In this document: positions 41,563 through 52,168 of the stretch, in pieces
How positions within the stretch are numbered: the first letter of the stretch is position 1
How the letters are laid out: every line of letters starts with the position of its first letter
Assembly: GCF_020509005.1 (NCBI RefSeq)
Contig: NC_063017.1
Location: 4,340,001-4,404,000 of the forward strand
Direction: 5' to 3'
Length of the DNA stretch: 64,000 nucleotides
Source: Fulvia fulva
Lineage: Eukaryota; Ascomycota; Dothideomycetes; Mycosphaerellales; Mycosphaerellaceae
Notes under the pieces: generated by a model
What the model saw: the letters and a program-made list of their open reading frames with translations, nothing else
Database searches by the model: none
What the model was told of the DNA's origin: nothing
Translations under genes and position numbers: made by a program

Positions 41563-41780
41563 TGTTAAACAGGTACGAGTTGCGCAGCATTGGAAGACGG
41601 CGGATCACACAAAAGACGAAGAAGGACCCAATGGGATAGCGTGTATCTACATACAGTATCGCCGGTGTTGGTGTAGGTGTTTCAGGAGGGACAGCTGTAC
41701 TCAGGACTTGACTAGCAAGCCCTGATTACTAATCCCCCTAAGCACTCAATGTTGACCCTATGACCTGCATATTCTCAACA
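41563..41780 (-). repeat. Cop-A 3' LTR
   Basis: 218 bases, TGTTAAAC...CTCAACA on the plus strand. The neighbouring CTCCCACTC is a purine tract on the element strand. Confidence 0.92.
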
Positions 41781-41899
41781 CTCCCACTCAGGTCAGAAGG
41801 TCTCAAACAATCCCTTATACAAGCTAGAGCTGCCTCACAAAGTTTTGAAACTGCTGGCCATTGAGGGGCTTAGTCAGCCCATCAGCAACTATGTCCTTT

Positions 41900-44800
41900 G
41901 TGTGGCAGTAATCTACTGCAATCTTCTTTTGCCACTAGAGATTCCTGACATAGTAGTATGCCACATCAATATGCTTTGACCTGTCATGGACATGGGCATT
42001 TTTGACAAAGGTCAAAGCTGCTTGGTTGTCACCCATAAGCTTCACGGGTCTCAGCTCATCAACAGTACTGCTTGCCTTCATCCTAGGTTGGAATGAACAC
42101 TCTCCAACCAGGTCAGGACACCTCATCTCTCTAAGGACTGCAGCAAGAAACTGTGACTACTTAGCTGCTGCATTCATGGCCATGAACTCAGCCTCCATTG
42201 TTGATGTGGCAACAGACTTCTGCTTCCTACTCATCCAGGACACAGGTGATCCACAAAGGAACCACACATGTCCAAGGATTGAGACTCTGTCTGCCTTGTC
42301 TATGGCATAATCAGAATCTGAGTATCCCTGGAGAATACCTCCTCCTCTTCTGTACATCAAGCCCAGGTCTGGGTATGATCTCAGATATCTGGAGAGTTTC
42401 TTCAAGGCTCTAAGATGTTGCTTTGAAGGGTCAGCAACATATGAGCTGATTCTTCCAAGGGGGAAAGCAAGGTCTGGCCTTGTCATTGTCATTGGCCACA
42501 TCCAGGTACCATTGCAACTCTGGTACTCCTGTTTGTTGCACCTCTCATCCATAGTAGCTGAAGGTCTCAGATCCTCATAGCTGTCCATAGGTGAGAGTGT
42601 GGGTGTGGCCTTCTCTGGAGAGATGCCCATCTTGGCAAGGTTAGTTTGGATGTAGTGTCCTTGATCAAGCTTTACAGTACCTTGGGACCTGTTTCTGGTA
42701 ATCCTCATTCCAAGGATCTTCTCAGGTTCCCCAAGATCTTTGATCTTGAACACTCTTCTAAATTCAGCCTTGAACCACTGAACATCTGACAGCTTTGGAG
42801 CTGCAATGGGGATGTCATCCACATAGGTGAGGACCATGATGTCTCTTCCTCTGTGGATGAGTAGGCATGGATCCACCTGGGACTAGGTGGATCCAATCTG
42901 TTCTAGCTTGGCAACACAGAGCTTGTTCTAATCTCTAGCTGCTTGCTTCAGTCCATACAGGCTTCTAAGGACCTTGAAGACCATATTTGGTGGAATTTCG
43001 ACACCTGGGGGTGGGATCATGTAGATGTCTTCAAGAAGGCTGCTTTCGGTGAAAGCATTGTTCACATCCACCTGGTGCATCTCAAGATCTCTCTCACATA
43101 CTACAGCCATGAAGACCCTAAGGGTATCATGCCTAACAGTAGGTGCAAAGGTCTTTTCAAAGTCAACACCATATTTCTGTGAAAACCCTCTTACAACCAG
43201 TCTTGCCTTGAACTCTTCAATGGCTCCACTGATCATTCTTTTCACATCAAAAACCCACTTAGATGTAACCAGGTTTGCACCCCTTGGTAGTACAACTGGA
43301 TCGAAGGTGTTGTTGCTTCCTAAGGCAATAAGTTCTTTCTGGATTGCCTCTTTCCACATATGTCCCCAATTGGGGTCTCCCACTGCCTCCTTATAGGACT
43401 TTGGGATTGGCACTTCCTGCCGGTAGGCTATGGCCTGCCTAACAGCAGCAAATGCATATCCCTCCACATCATTCAGGATTTCCTCAACCCAGCTCATAGT
43501 TGGATCAAGATGAAACATCTGAGCAATCAATGCCCTATGATGCTTGGCTTCATGCTCAGCAGAGCCATCATCTTCATCCCCCCTTGACCTCTTGTTGCCT
43601 GCAAGCTGAGGTGGCTGTTGAGGTTGATCCTCCTGAACAAGTTCCTCTTCCTTTTCTTTTCTTGGAGTCCCCTCTACTCCAATCTTCTGGTACTCTCTAA
43701 TGTCTTTTGGAGGTTGGGGAAGTTGCACAAACACTGTTTTAGCAAGGAAAGAATTTCCCTTGCACCATCACTACGGATTGCAGATAGAAAACACCTTGAG
43801 CTGTTCTCTACCTGAACCTTCCATTCCTTTAGAGCTGTAGGAGCATCACTCCTAGCCTTCAAAGGGACTACCCACTTCTTCCTCAAGAAGTTGTCTACAA
43901 TCTCAAGCCAGTACTTGAAGCCAAGTCTTGAGACTGCACCTTGAAAAGGCCCACAGATGTCAATAGAGATGAGGGCCAGCCTCTCTCCTTTCCTCTCTGT
44001 GGCAGGTCCTTTGAACTTCCTCATGTCTGCAAGGGAGCAGACCTTGCAGTTCTGGTGTTCAGAAGGAACAGGAATGGGATCTTTCTTGTCAGTGACTCTA
44101 TGCAGGTTTCTTAGCAGTCCCTTGCTAAGGTGTGCACATCTTCTATGCTATAGCTCCCACTGGTCCTGGGACTCAGTGGCAGTCATAGCCTGTTCCAATT
44201 CACACTCAAAATGTGTACCTAACTTGGACAGATCCAAGTCATGCTCCTATAGAGAGGCATATGCTTGAGGCATAGCTTCAAGCTGCTCTGAAACACTTTG
44301 AATGAATGGAACACCCCCTCTCAGCTTTGTCTGGACAACAGGTTTTCCAGGAAGGGATTTGAGGGTGAAACTGGGCGGTTGGACAGCAAACTGTTGGCTG
44401 AACTGATTCCAAGAGACAAGGCTAACTCCAAGGCCAGGAACAAACAAAACATTCTTCAAGACAATCTGCTTCCCAGAAGGACCACCCATCACTGCACTCC
44501 CCTCATGTGTGGCATGTAGGTAGCCACCCCCAACCTTGATCCACTTCCTCTTCTGAAGAGGTTTCAGGGTCCTGAAAAGTGAATCCTGGTCAGTCATATG
44601 GGATGAAGCACAAGAGTCAAGCAACCACTCTGAGGAGGGGTACTTGCTTTTGGCTTCCACAGTTGAATGGGCAACCTCATCAACTTCATCATCCTCTGAT
44701 GGTGTCTCAGGGTCTGATAAGTCTTCCTGGGTTGCACAGGCTCTTCCTTGTAAGGTCCTTCATCACCACTAGGATGTCCCTCAGGCTTGGGGATGGGGAC

Positions 44801-45500
44801 CTCGTTCTCGGTGGTGATGATTGTCTCTTTGCAACAGAGGTGTTTCCTCTGTTGAGCTTGTCCTTCCTGACAGCATGCTTGGCTCCAGAGAGGTGTGGGC
44901 AATCCTTGATCACATGATCACCATCACAGAGATGGCAGGTGATCTTGCCCTGGAAACCTCTTCCTACAAACATTGCTGTTTCCTTGGATGCAACTTCCAG
45001 CCTGGATTCATGTGACTCAAGCAGTTGTAGACAATCTTCATATGACAGTCCTGGCTAGGCCAGGATAGTGTTCTTGGTCCCAAGATACACCTCAGGCAGG
45101 GCTTGAAGCAGATGCTTCAGCTTCCTTGTAGGCTCTCTGTAGTGAGCCTCTGCTGGGTCAACTTCAGCAATCCTTCTTACAAGATTGCCAAGGTGGACCC
45201 AGGCCTGTCTGATGGTCATGCCATCTATCATTCTGAAGTTGATCAATTCTTGAACAACTGTCATTGCATATGCAGCATGAACCTTGCTGTACTTTGCCCT
45301 CATCTTGAGCCAGATCTCTCCAGCTTGTCTCATCTATTTGCTTTCCTCCCAACTGGACTGTATCTTGACTCTTCAAGTCCAGGTAAGGGATCTGATGACT
45401 CAGATGGTGTTGAGGAGCTGGGTGTGCTTGATAATAGATGGCCTCCATCTACAACCCAAAGCACATCTTGAGCTTCAAGATGGTCTTGTATCAATGAGAA
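41900..45500 (-). pseudogene. Cop-A gag-pol polyprotein, broken
   Basis: From right to left: a gag segment (45333-45055, ending ALPEVYLGTKNTILA), a zinc knuckle CHLCDGDHVIKDC (near 44930), and the protease motif WLLDSCASSHMT with Cys where Gly is usual. Next is an integrase start (ISIDICGPF...YWLEIVDNF...IRSDGARE) that stops short: the part with the last catalytic Glu is missing before RT begins near 43734. RT has the Copia signatures SKWVFDVKR, QVDVNNAF and LYGLKQAARD plus VLTYVDDIPI. RNase H ends with DIVADGLTKPL. In-frame TAGs lie at 45334, 45055, 42928, 42883, 42157 and 41935 (lowest plus-strand base of each). Frame changes occur near 44680 and 43700. Confidence 0.85.
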
Positions 45501-46060
45501 CCATGTCCTCTAGTTGTCCTTGGTTAGGATAGGTGCTGCTCTCCTCCTACCAAGGGTGCTGTGTCCGGTTTCCTCCATGCTTTTATATATAGGACAGGAT
45601 GGCTGCCTACAGAAGAAAGGTATTCGTTCGTACGCGATCGGATCGATAGGAGGTGAACCGAACGCGAGGTTGATAGTGGAGAGAATGGCTGTCCACAAGA
45701 AAGCGAGGAAAGTCGGTCGTAAGGATCGTGTTTCTGAGACACTGTCTGTAGCTCTCTCAGGGGAGGGTGTTCTGAGACACTACGGCTCTCTCAGACGGAA
45801 CAGTCAGTCGATGCGAACGCGATGTCCGGAGAGCGACTCTTCTCAGTAAGCTCGCCCACTTGTCTGAGGTATTGGCACAGGCTCCCTGACTCGGAGTCTG
45901 ACAGTGCCTCACTAGGCTCTTTCACGTCTTATATGCACCTACAGCGCGGCTGTAGCTTCCTGTGCAATGCGGGTGCGGCCTCCAGTCTGCCTTCCTTTTG
46001 TTCTGAAGAGGAATAACTCCAATACGACTTTGTCGAGGGTGAAACACCGAGTTGCTAACC

Positions 46061-46073
46061 CGGGCTCATAACC
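46061..46073 (-). promoter_or_regulatory. Cop-A primer-binding site, half-tRNA type
   Basis: The plus strand reads CGGGCTCATAACC directly against the 5' LTR, the same as the anticodon arm of initiator tRNA-Met (anticodon CAT). The element strand is therefore complementary to an internal part of that tRNA, as known for Drosophila copia and yeast Ty5. Confidence 0.72.
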
Positions 46074-46291
46074 TGTTAAACAGGTACGAGTTACGCAGCA
46101 TTGGAAGACGGCGGATCACACAAAAGACGAAGAAGGACCCAATGGGATAGCGTGTATCTACATATAGTATCGCCGGTGTTGGTGTAGGTGTTTCAGGAGG
46201 GACAGCTGTACTCAGGACTTGACTAGCAAGCCCTGATTACTAATCCCCCTAAGCACTCAATGTTGACCCTATGACCTGCATATTCTCAACA
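46074..46291 (-). repeat. Cop-A 5' LTR
   Basis: 218 bases; both differences to the other LTR are RIP-type and lie in this copy. Confidence 0.92.
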
Positions 46292-47911
46292 GTTACTAAG
46301 CCCTCTTTATCGTCGTTCAAGTCCTTGGCGTCCGAGGCGTATTCTTTAGGCTCGGATTCATTATTACTCTCGTTAAGGTAGGTAGAAGCGAGTACGAGAG
46401 TAGTAAAGGAAGCGGCGAGCGTAGGCTAGCCGTTTAATAGGTACTCTCGAAGCTCGGAAGAGAGGTTATACTCTTTAATAACTTATTACTCTACGATTTA
46501 CTAGCCCCCTCTTCGATTAACTAGAGAGTTACTAGGGCGGCGGGTAAGGGCGTCGGCTATCGAGTTGGCCTTACCGGGCGTATACGAGATCATAAAGTTA
46601 AACCGGGAGAGGAACTCGCTCTAGCGGGCCTAGCGACGATTAAGTAGCTTGCTCTTTATAAAGTAGACGAGGTTCTTATAGTCGGAGCTTACTTAGACGG
46701 GTATAGCGGAGCCTTCGAGCTCGGGGCGCTACTCTTTAAAAGCTTTAACGATAGCGAGAAGCTCCTTATTATAGATCTCGTAGTTACACTCCGTAGTAGT
46801 TATCTTCTTAGAGAGGAAGGCGATAGGTAGCTAGGGAGATTTAGGCGAGCGGCGTTATAGTAGGACACCGCCTACTACGCCGTCGGATACGTTAGTCTCT
46901 ATACGGGTCTCTAGTTCGAAATCGAAGTGCTATAGAAGCGGGTTCTTAACAAACTTTACTTTAAGCAAGTTAAAAGCTTCCTAGTATTCGTTAGTCTAGG
47001 CAAACTTCTTACCCTTACGCGTAAGCTTCGTTAAAGGGCGTACTACGCCCGAGAATACGTAGATAAAGCGGCGGTAGAAGTTAGTAAAGCCTAGAAAACC
47101 CTAGACCTCCTTAACGTTCGTAGGAGTATCCTATTCGACGATAGCGTCGATCTTCTCTTAGTCTATCTTAATGCCGTCTATAGTGATAATCAAACTAAGG
47201 AACTTGACTTCGGTCTTCTTAAACTCGTACTTATCGATATCGAGCTATAAGCCGGCGTCTACGAGCTTCTAAAGGACCTTATAGACGTGCTCGCGGTACT
47301 CCTCTTTAGTCTCGCTATAGACTAGGATGTCGTCGATATAGGTAGTATAGAACTGATCGAGGAACTCCTAAAGGATGTCGTTAATAAAGTTCTAGAAGGT
47401 ACTAGGCCCGTTATAAACGCCGAAGGGTATAACGAGTAACTCGAATAGCCCGTAGCGAGTACGGAAGGCTATAAGATACTCGTATCCTTCTACTATTCGT
47501 AACTTGTTAAACGTAGCGATAATATCGAGCTTAGTGAAGTACTTAGCCTTAGAGAGGCGTTCGAGCGTCTCCTAAATCAACGGTATTAGGTAGCGGTTCT
47601 TCTTTATAATAGCGTTTAAGCCTCGGTAGTCTACGTAGAAGCGTAGGCTACCGCCGGGCTTCTTAACGAACATAACGGGACTACTAGCGCTAGAACGGCT
47701 CGCTTAAATAAACCCCTTCTTTAGGTTTTCTTCGAGGTATCTCTTAAGGATAATAAGCTCTTCTCGGGACATAGAATATAGCGGTCCGAACGGTACCTCT
47801 ATACCTTCTTCTAGCTTAATCTTATAGTCGTAAGGGCGATAAGGAGGTAGCTCGTCTACGGCTTTAGTATCGAATACGTAGAGGATATAGTATGCCTAAG
47901 GAGGGACCTTC
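46292..47911 (-). pseudogene. Gyp-R RT and RNase H segment, heavily RIP-mutated
   Basis: Minus-strand fragments are plain despite stops: [10 protein letters not shown] (near 47630), GFLGFANFYRRF (near 47080), [14 protein letters not shown] (near 46760), ANSIADALTRRP (near 46560). Order and spacing match Gyp-A pol. It ends at the CCTTC site used by Gyp-C. Confidence 0.8.
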
Positions 47912-48207
47912 TGTTAGGAACCGCTGTACGTTATCCTAACCGGGCTTGGATCTTTGCAGTGATGTCTCTGACTCGTTGAGAAGGTAGTGGTCCCAAACAG
48001 TATATGGTGTATACTTAAAATGAGTTGAGCACGAGGCTCCTATCTACTCGTAAAGAAGCGTCGTCTATATAGTGCCATGTCTTGGCGTGATCTGTCCTGC
48101 TCTCTTAATCTCTTGTCCTCTTGATCTCTTGCTCTCTGTCCCACAGGTTTCCTTGCTCTCATCGCGTAGTGAATGGCTGTGGGGTTCCCACGAATCGAAC
48201 CGTAACA
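47912..48207 (-). repeat. Gyp-C 3' LTR
   Basis: 296 bases, TGTTAGGA...CCGTAACA on the plus strand. CCATCCCCCTTC right of it is the polypurine tract on the element strand. Confidence 0.92.
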
Positions 48208-48281
48208 CCATCCCCCTTCTAGCTTAGCTTCGTCCCGAAGCTTATAGTCGTTCGGGTGTGCATCTTCTTCAGCGGCAAAAG

Positions 48282-48935
48282 ATGTCGTCTTCCTTACCAT
48301 CACCCGCACACCGTCGCAAACCAAAGGTTTCGTCCACTCTCCGTCGTCTGGATCTCTATACCGATATCGAAACAAACGGTACTGAAATGGCGCCCTGTTC
48401 TTCCTGCAAGTCCGTCGTAGTCGCACCCGGCGAAGTTCGTCCTCGCTGCATTGTTGGTCCTCGCTCGTCGAAGTGCTCCGAGTGCATCAAGCACAACCGG
48501 AAATCCTGCGACGTCTCTCTGGCCTTCTCCCAGTGGGAGAAACTTCGGAGCGCGAGGGAGGCGCTGCGTCGTGATATTGAATCGTTGGAGGAGGAAGAGG
48601 TGGAAATCCTGCAACGCCTGTCTCGCGACCAGCAGGCGTTATCCGAGAGGAGAATGAAAAAGATTCGTCTCAGGAAACAACTGCGTCTCGCCGAGAACCG
48701 CGTTGACGGCGCCACTGCCTTGGCACTCGAGGAACTGGAGTCCGAGGATCCCGCTCCCGAGTCCGTTCTCCCTTTCTCTGTTCCTTCCGGCGTAGAGGTA
48801 CCGGATCAATCTTTCTTTCATGGCATTCTCGAAATGCCTCTGGACCACTGGAGTACGATAACGGGTGTCCCTCTCGACGATCCGTTAAAGGGTCTCTTTT
48901 CTCCCGAACCTTCACACCAAGAGTCCGCGGTGTGA
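48282..48935 (+). CDS. antisense accessory gene of Gyp-C: cysteine-cluster coiled-coil protein, 217 residues
   Basis: Antisense to the element, next to the 3' LTR, convergent with gag and ending 25 bases from it. I chose the ATG at 48282; the frame opens with a GTG at 48258. The first 50 residues are basic and Ser-rich. The cysteine cluster is CSSCKSVV, then RCIVGPRSSKCSECIKH and SCD. QWEKLRSAREALRRDIESL and a Glu-rich coiled coil with an Arg/Lys second half follow (RRMKKIRLRKQLR), then an acidic-aromatic tail (DQSFFHGILEMP). The layout equals that of the Gyp-B gene, with more space inside the first cysteine pair group. It is uninterrupted although the element has lost pol. No known domain is certain; zinc binding is inferred. 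Confidence 0.72.
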   Translation: MSSSLPSPAHRRKPKVSSTLRRLDLYTDIETNGTEMAPCSSCKSVVVAPGEVRPRCIVGPRSSKCSECIKHNRKSCDVSLAFSQWEKLRSAREALRRDIESLEEEEVEILQRLSRDQQALSERRMKKIRLRKQLRLAENRVDGATALALEELESEDPAPESVLPFSVPSGVEVPDQSFFHGILEMPLDHWSTITGVPLDDPLKGLFSPEPSHQESAV

Positions 48936-48960
48936 GGCCGTTGTCGTCAGGTTGTTTCTG

Positions 48961-49956
48961 CTAGGCAGATTTCGAGAAGAAGTTCTCGCATTCCCCGTAC
49001 GTCGTCGTTGCCCGATCCATAGCGTTGAACTCGCGGCTAACAATATTCTTCTTCGGACAGTCTCTAGCATAGTGGCCTTTCCTTCCACATGCATAGCAAG
49101 TTAGATCTCTTGTTAACTGCTTGCTTCGTCCGCGCCTTTCCGTGGCGTCGAGCTCCATCGGCTCTCCATAATCAGGGTCATGACTTCTGGCCTTGAAGCC
49201 CCCTCTTCCGCTTCTCGCGGGTCTCTGGAATCCAGGCTGTACGAATCGGTCGTACTTCAACTCCTGGAGTCTCTCGTCGATTTCCTTTGCAGCCTTGACC
49301 ATCGCGGCCAAGCTGGTGAGACTGGAGTTTCGAGATAATTCGGCTTTGACGTTGTCCTTCAAGCCTAGGTAGAACTGGGAACGAAACGCTGCGTCGTTCC
49401 ATTCGAGGTCGGCGGCATATCCCTGGAATTCAGAAGCATAGACGGCAACTGAGGTGTTCTGTCGGAGTTGTCGGATATGTCGGTCGGCATGAACCTCTTC
49501 ATTAGGTATCCCGTAGAGATCATTCAGTTTGATCTCGAACTCATCGTAGTCGGCAAATATCTTCCGGGTTTCTGTCTTCGGGTTGTCTCCTTCGTCCTGG
49601 TTGTTGAGCCAGTCTTTGAGGTATGGTCTGAACCCCCGGGCTGCCCTGCCCCTTAGGAAGGATGCGGCGTACAAGACCTTAGAGGCCTCGCCATTAAACT
49701 GTTGGGCGTTGAAGTAGAGGTACAGCTGAACCTGCAGCTGAAAAGCCTCCAGCTTCCCTTGTGTCCCATCGAACGTCTCCGGTGGTGACACCTTAGGTGC
49801 CTTGGTGTACTCGTGCATGCTGTTCGAGCTTGCAGAGGGTGTTGATCGTTTTCCGCTTCCAGTAATCGACATTTCGCTCATTCGTTCCGTGATGCCAGTT
49901 GACTGTGGCTGTTGTCGTGACGGACTCCGGGTAGCGTCTCTCCCAGACATGTGCAA
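48961..49956 (-). CDS. Gyp-C gag protein, 331 residues
   Basis: The frame opens at 49956, close behind the 5' LTR and primer site; ATG codons within the first residues could serve. The gag core is clear (PETFDGTQGKLEAFQLQVQL...FLRGRAARGFRPYLKDWL...VYASEFQGYAADLEW), with a zinc knuckle CYACGRKGHYARDC near residue 295. The sequence is related to, but distinct from, Gyp-B gag. It ends in ECENFFSKSA at 48961, probably at the deletion joint that removed pol. Intact, so it may still form particles or be packaged by a helper. Confidence 0.87.
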   Translation of the reverse strand: MHMSGRDATRSPSRQQPQSTGITERMSEMSITGSGKRSTPSASSNSMHEYTKAPKVSPPETFDGTQGKLEAFQLQVQLYLYFNAQQFNGEASKVLYAASFLRGRAARGFRPYLKDWLNNQDEGDNPKTETRKIFADYDEFEIKLNDLYGIPNEEVHADRHIRQLRQNTSVAVYASEFQGYAADLEWNDAAFRSQFYLGLKDNVKAELSRNSSLTSLAAMVKAAKEIDERLQELKYDRFVQPGFQRPARSGRGGFKARSHDPDYGEPMELDATERRGRSKQLTRDLTCYACGRKGHYARDCPKKNIVSREFNAMDRATTTYGECENFFSKSA

Positions 49957-49971
49957 AGGGCCCTGGTGGTG

Positions 49972-49979
49972 GTGCTCAA
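49972..49979 (-). promoter_or_regulatory. Gyp-C primer-binding site, self-priming type
   Basis: Three bases inside the 5' LTR end, the element strand reads TTGAGCAC, complementary to the LTR segment at 50096-50103. No tRNA-type TGG start is present. Confidence 0.58.
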
Positions 49980-49982
49980 AGT

Positions 49983-50278
49983 TGTTAGGAACCGCTGTAC
50001 GTTATCCCAACCGGGCTTGGATCTTTGCAGTGATGTCTCTGACTCGTTGAGAAGGTAGTGGTCCCAAACAGTATATGGTGTATACTTAAAATGAGTTGAG
50101 CACGAGGCTCCTATCTACTCGTAAAGAAGCGTCGTCTATATAGTGCCATGTCTTGGCGTGATCTGTCCTGCTCTCTTAATCTCTTGTCCTCTTGATCTCT
50201 TGCTCTCTGTCCCACAGGTTTCCTTGCTCTCATCGCGTAGTGAATGGCTGTGGGGTTCCCACGAATCGAACCGTAACA
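49983..50278 (-). repeat. Gyp-C 5' LTR
   Basis: 296 bases; holds the complement of the primer site at 50096-50103 in the context TCAACTCA (element strand), the same context as in Gyp-B. Confidence 0.92.
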
Positions 50279-52168
50279 CCTTCGTAGTAGGGTCGGTAGG
50301 TATACGCTTCTTATCGAGCTTCTCGAGGGCGATGTCAATATCGCGGAGAGAGGCGGCGAAGACTTAAGCTTTAGGCTACTTAGTAGTAGTAGTAAAGGTA
50401 GCGGCGTTTACCTAGAAGATCTTAGTATACTTAGGACCGCGCTAAGGCGGCGGAGAAGGCGGAGGCGCCGGAGGAGCTTCTAGAGGGAAACTAATAGTAA
50501 GGGAAGTCTAGTCGATAATAGGTTAGTATCGTCTAAACTAGAGGAGGCCGAGGATAAACTTCTAATACGGTAGGGACGTAAGGAAGCTAGTAATCGATAT
50601 ACGCTTTCCCCCGAGAGTGATTAACGTATATATAACATAAGTAATCTTACTAGTAGTAGTCTCCGTACCGTTAAAGAGTTTAAGGGTACGAGGGTACTTT
50701 AGTTCCTAGGGTTCGAGGTTAAGAGAGGTCGCGAGTTTATAGTCTATAAAAGACTCGCCTAGTACGCTAGTGTCTATAAGAGTAAGATTAGAAGAAGAGA
50801 GTTTCTTTGAGCCGATATTTACATTCGTAACAAACGGTTTATAAGCGTAGTCCTTACCCGTCTCGTCGTATAGGTCTAGCTATACTATATTGATCCTTAA
50901 CTTCTTTCCTCTCTTTACTTTCGGTAAACGTTATTCTTAGTCTTCACCGCGTCGATAAGGAAGACCTAGGCTTTTCCCTACTTAGCGGGAGTAGTAGGAG
51001 TAGGCTCGATAGCGCCGATAGCGCCGCGAACCGGGTTACGGGCGTTACGGGTAGCGAGTTACGGATAGTTAACTACGATATAGCCTAGACCGCCGTAGTA
51101 GGTATAGAGTCCGGCCTAGCGACGGCGAAGCTTCTCTTCGGGAGTAAGCTCACCGTTAACGAGGCCCTAGACTTAAGGGACGGCGGTACTAGCGCTAAGA
51201 TCTATAGTATTACCTATAGAGACGGGAGGGAGAGCCGTAGGAGCGGCGGCGCCTAGTAGAGTAGCGAAGTAGCTTCCGGGACTACGAGGCTAACGACCTT
51301 AAGAACGGGAAGCGAGGAGAGAGGCAGTATATTTTATATTAGAGTCGAGGCGCTAGTAGGTCTTAACGAGCTTACGGAAGCTTATAGTACCGACGTCCTT
51401 ATCCTCGAGGGCTCGAAGAAGCTCTACTAATAAGCTACGGCGGAGAGTACTCTTCTTAGTCTCTTTATTATAGCCGGTAAACCCGATGTCGCGGTTAAAG
51501 GCTACGAGGTACTCGGCGAAGCTCTTATTCTTCTAGAGGAGGTTATAGATAGCGTTCTAGGCGGTAGCTCTACGGTCTAGATTACTAAAGGTAGTACGGA
51601 GGTCCTATATTAAGGTAAGGACGTCCGGGTAGCCGATAGTCTACGTAGCGTTATCGATATAGTATTATACCTAAGCCGCGGCGTCTCCCCGAAGGAGGGA
51701 GAAGACGTACGTAACCTTATCCTTCTCTTACCGAAAGTAGTCGGTATTAGCTAATAGGTTAATAGTAAGCTATGTCTTAAATGCCTCGAACTTACTCTTA
51801 TTACCGTCGAACTCGTCTAGGTTATTAACCTTCTTAGAGAAGTACTAGCGGCGGTTATCGTCGGCGTACGGTACGAGGTTCTAGAAGGTATTTATAATAC
51901 CTTAAAAGTATATTACTTAGTTGTTTGCTTACTCGACCTACTAGGCGGTCTCGCGGAAAGAGGAGACGGTACGGTTAATAAGAGCGTAGGCGGTGTCGGG
52001 GTTAACGTTTATCTAGGCGCCGAAGGTAGCGGCGTTCGAGAAGGGGATATTAGCCTACTTACTAAAGTAGAATAGGGTGTCTTAGTTGTCGAGGTTAACA
52101 CCTTTATTAGTAGCGTAGTCACCTATAAGGATGACTCGAGTAGTTAATAGTTTGTTAGTCTTTCGTAA
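50279..52168 (-). pseudogene. Gyp-R gag and protease segment, heavily RIP-mutated
   Basis: On the minus strand near 51060-51150 I read LTPEEKLRRR, then a zinc-knuckle-like LYTYYGG...GYIVVNYP, where the Cys codons have become Tyr (TGC/TGT to TAC/TAT), just as RIP predicts. CA and TG dinucleotides are almost absent. Next to the LTR, GTCTTTCGT (52158-52166) is the primer site, matching the LTR at 52267-52275. Confidence 0.75.

Larger units (their letters stand above)
41563..46291 (-). mobile_element. Cop-A: Ty1/Copia element, 4729 bp, defective
   Basis: Two 218-base LTRs (41563-41780 and 46074-46291) differ at two bases by eye (TGCG/TACG and ACAGT/ATAGT). The target duplication is GTTAC (41558-41562 and 46292-46296). 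The 5' LTR is the right one. Gag, protease, integrase, RT and RNase H follow on the minus strand with six TAG stops and two frame breaks. Confidence 0.93.
47912..50278 (-). mobile_element. Gyp-C: gag-only non-autonomous Gypsy element with antisense gene, 2367 bp
   Basis: Two 296-base LTRs (47912-48207 and 49983-50278) differ at one base by eye (CCTAAC/CCCAAC). The target duplication is CCTTC (47907-47911 and 50279-50283). Between them are only gag (minus) and a convergent antisense gene (plus); there is no pol. LTR start on the element strand (TGTTACGG) and polypurine tract match Gyp-B, so they are relatives. It sits in Gyp-R. Confidence 0.93.
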
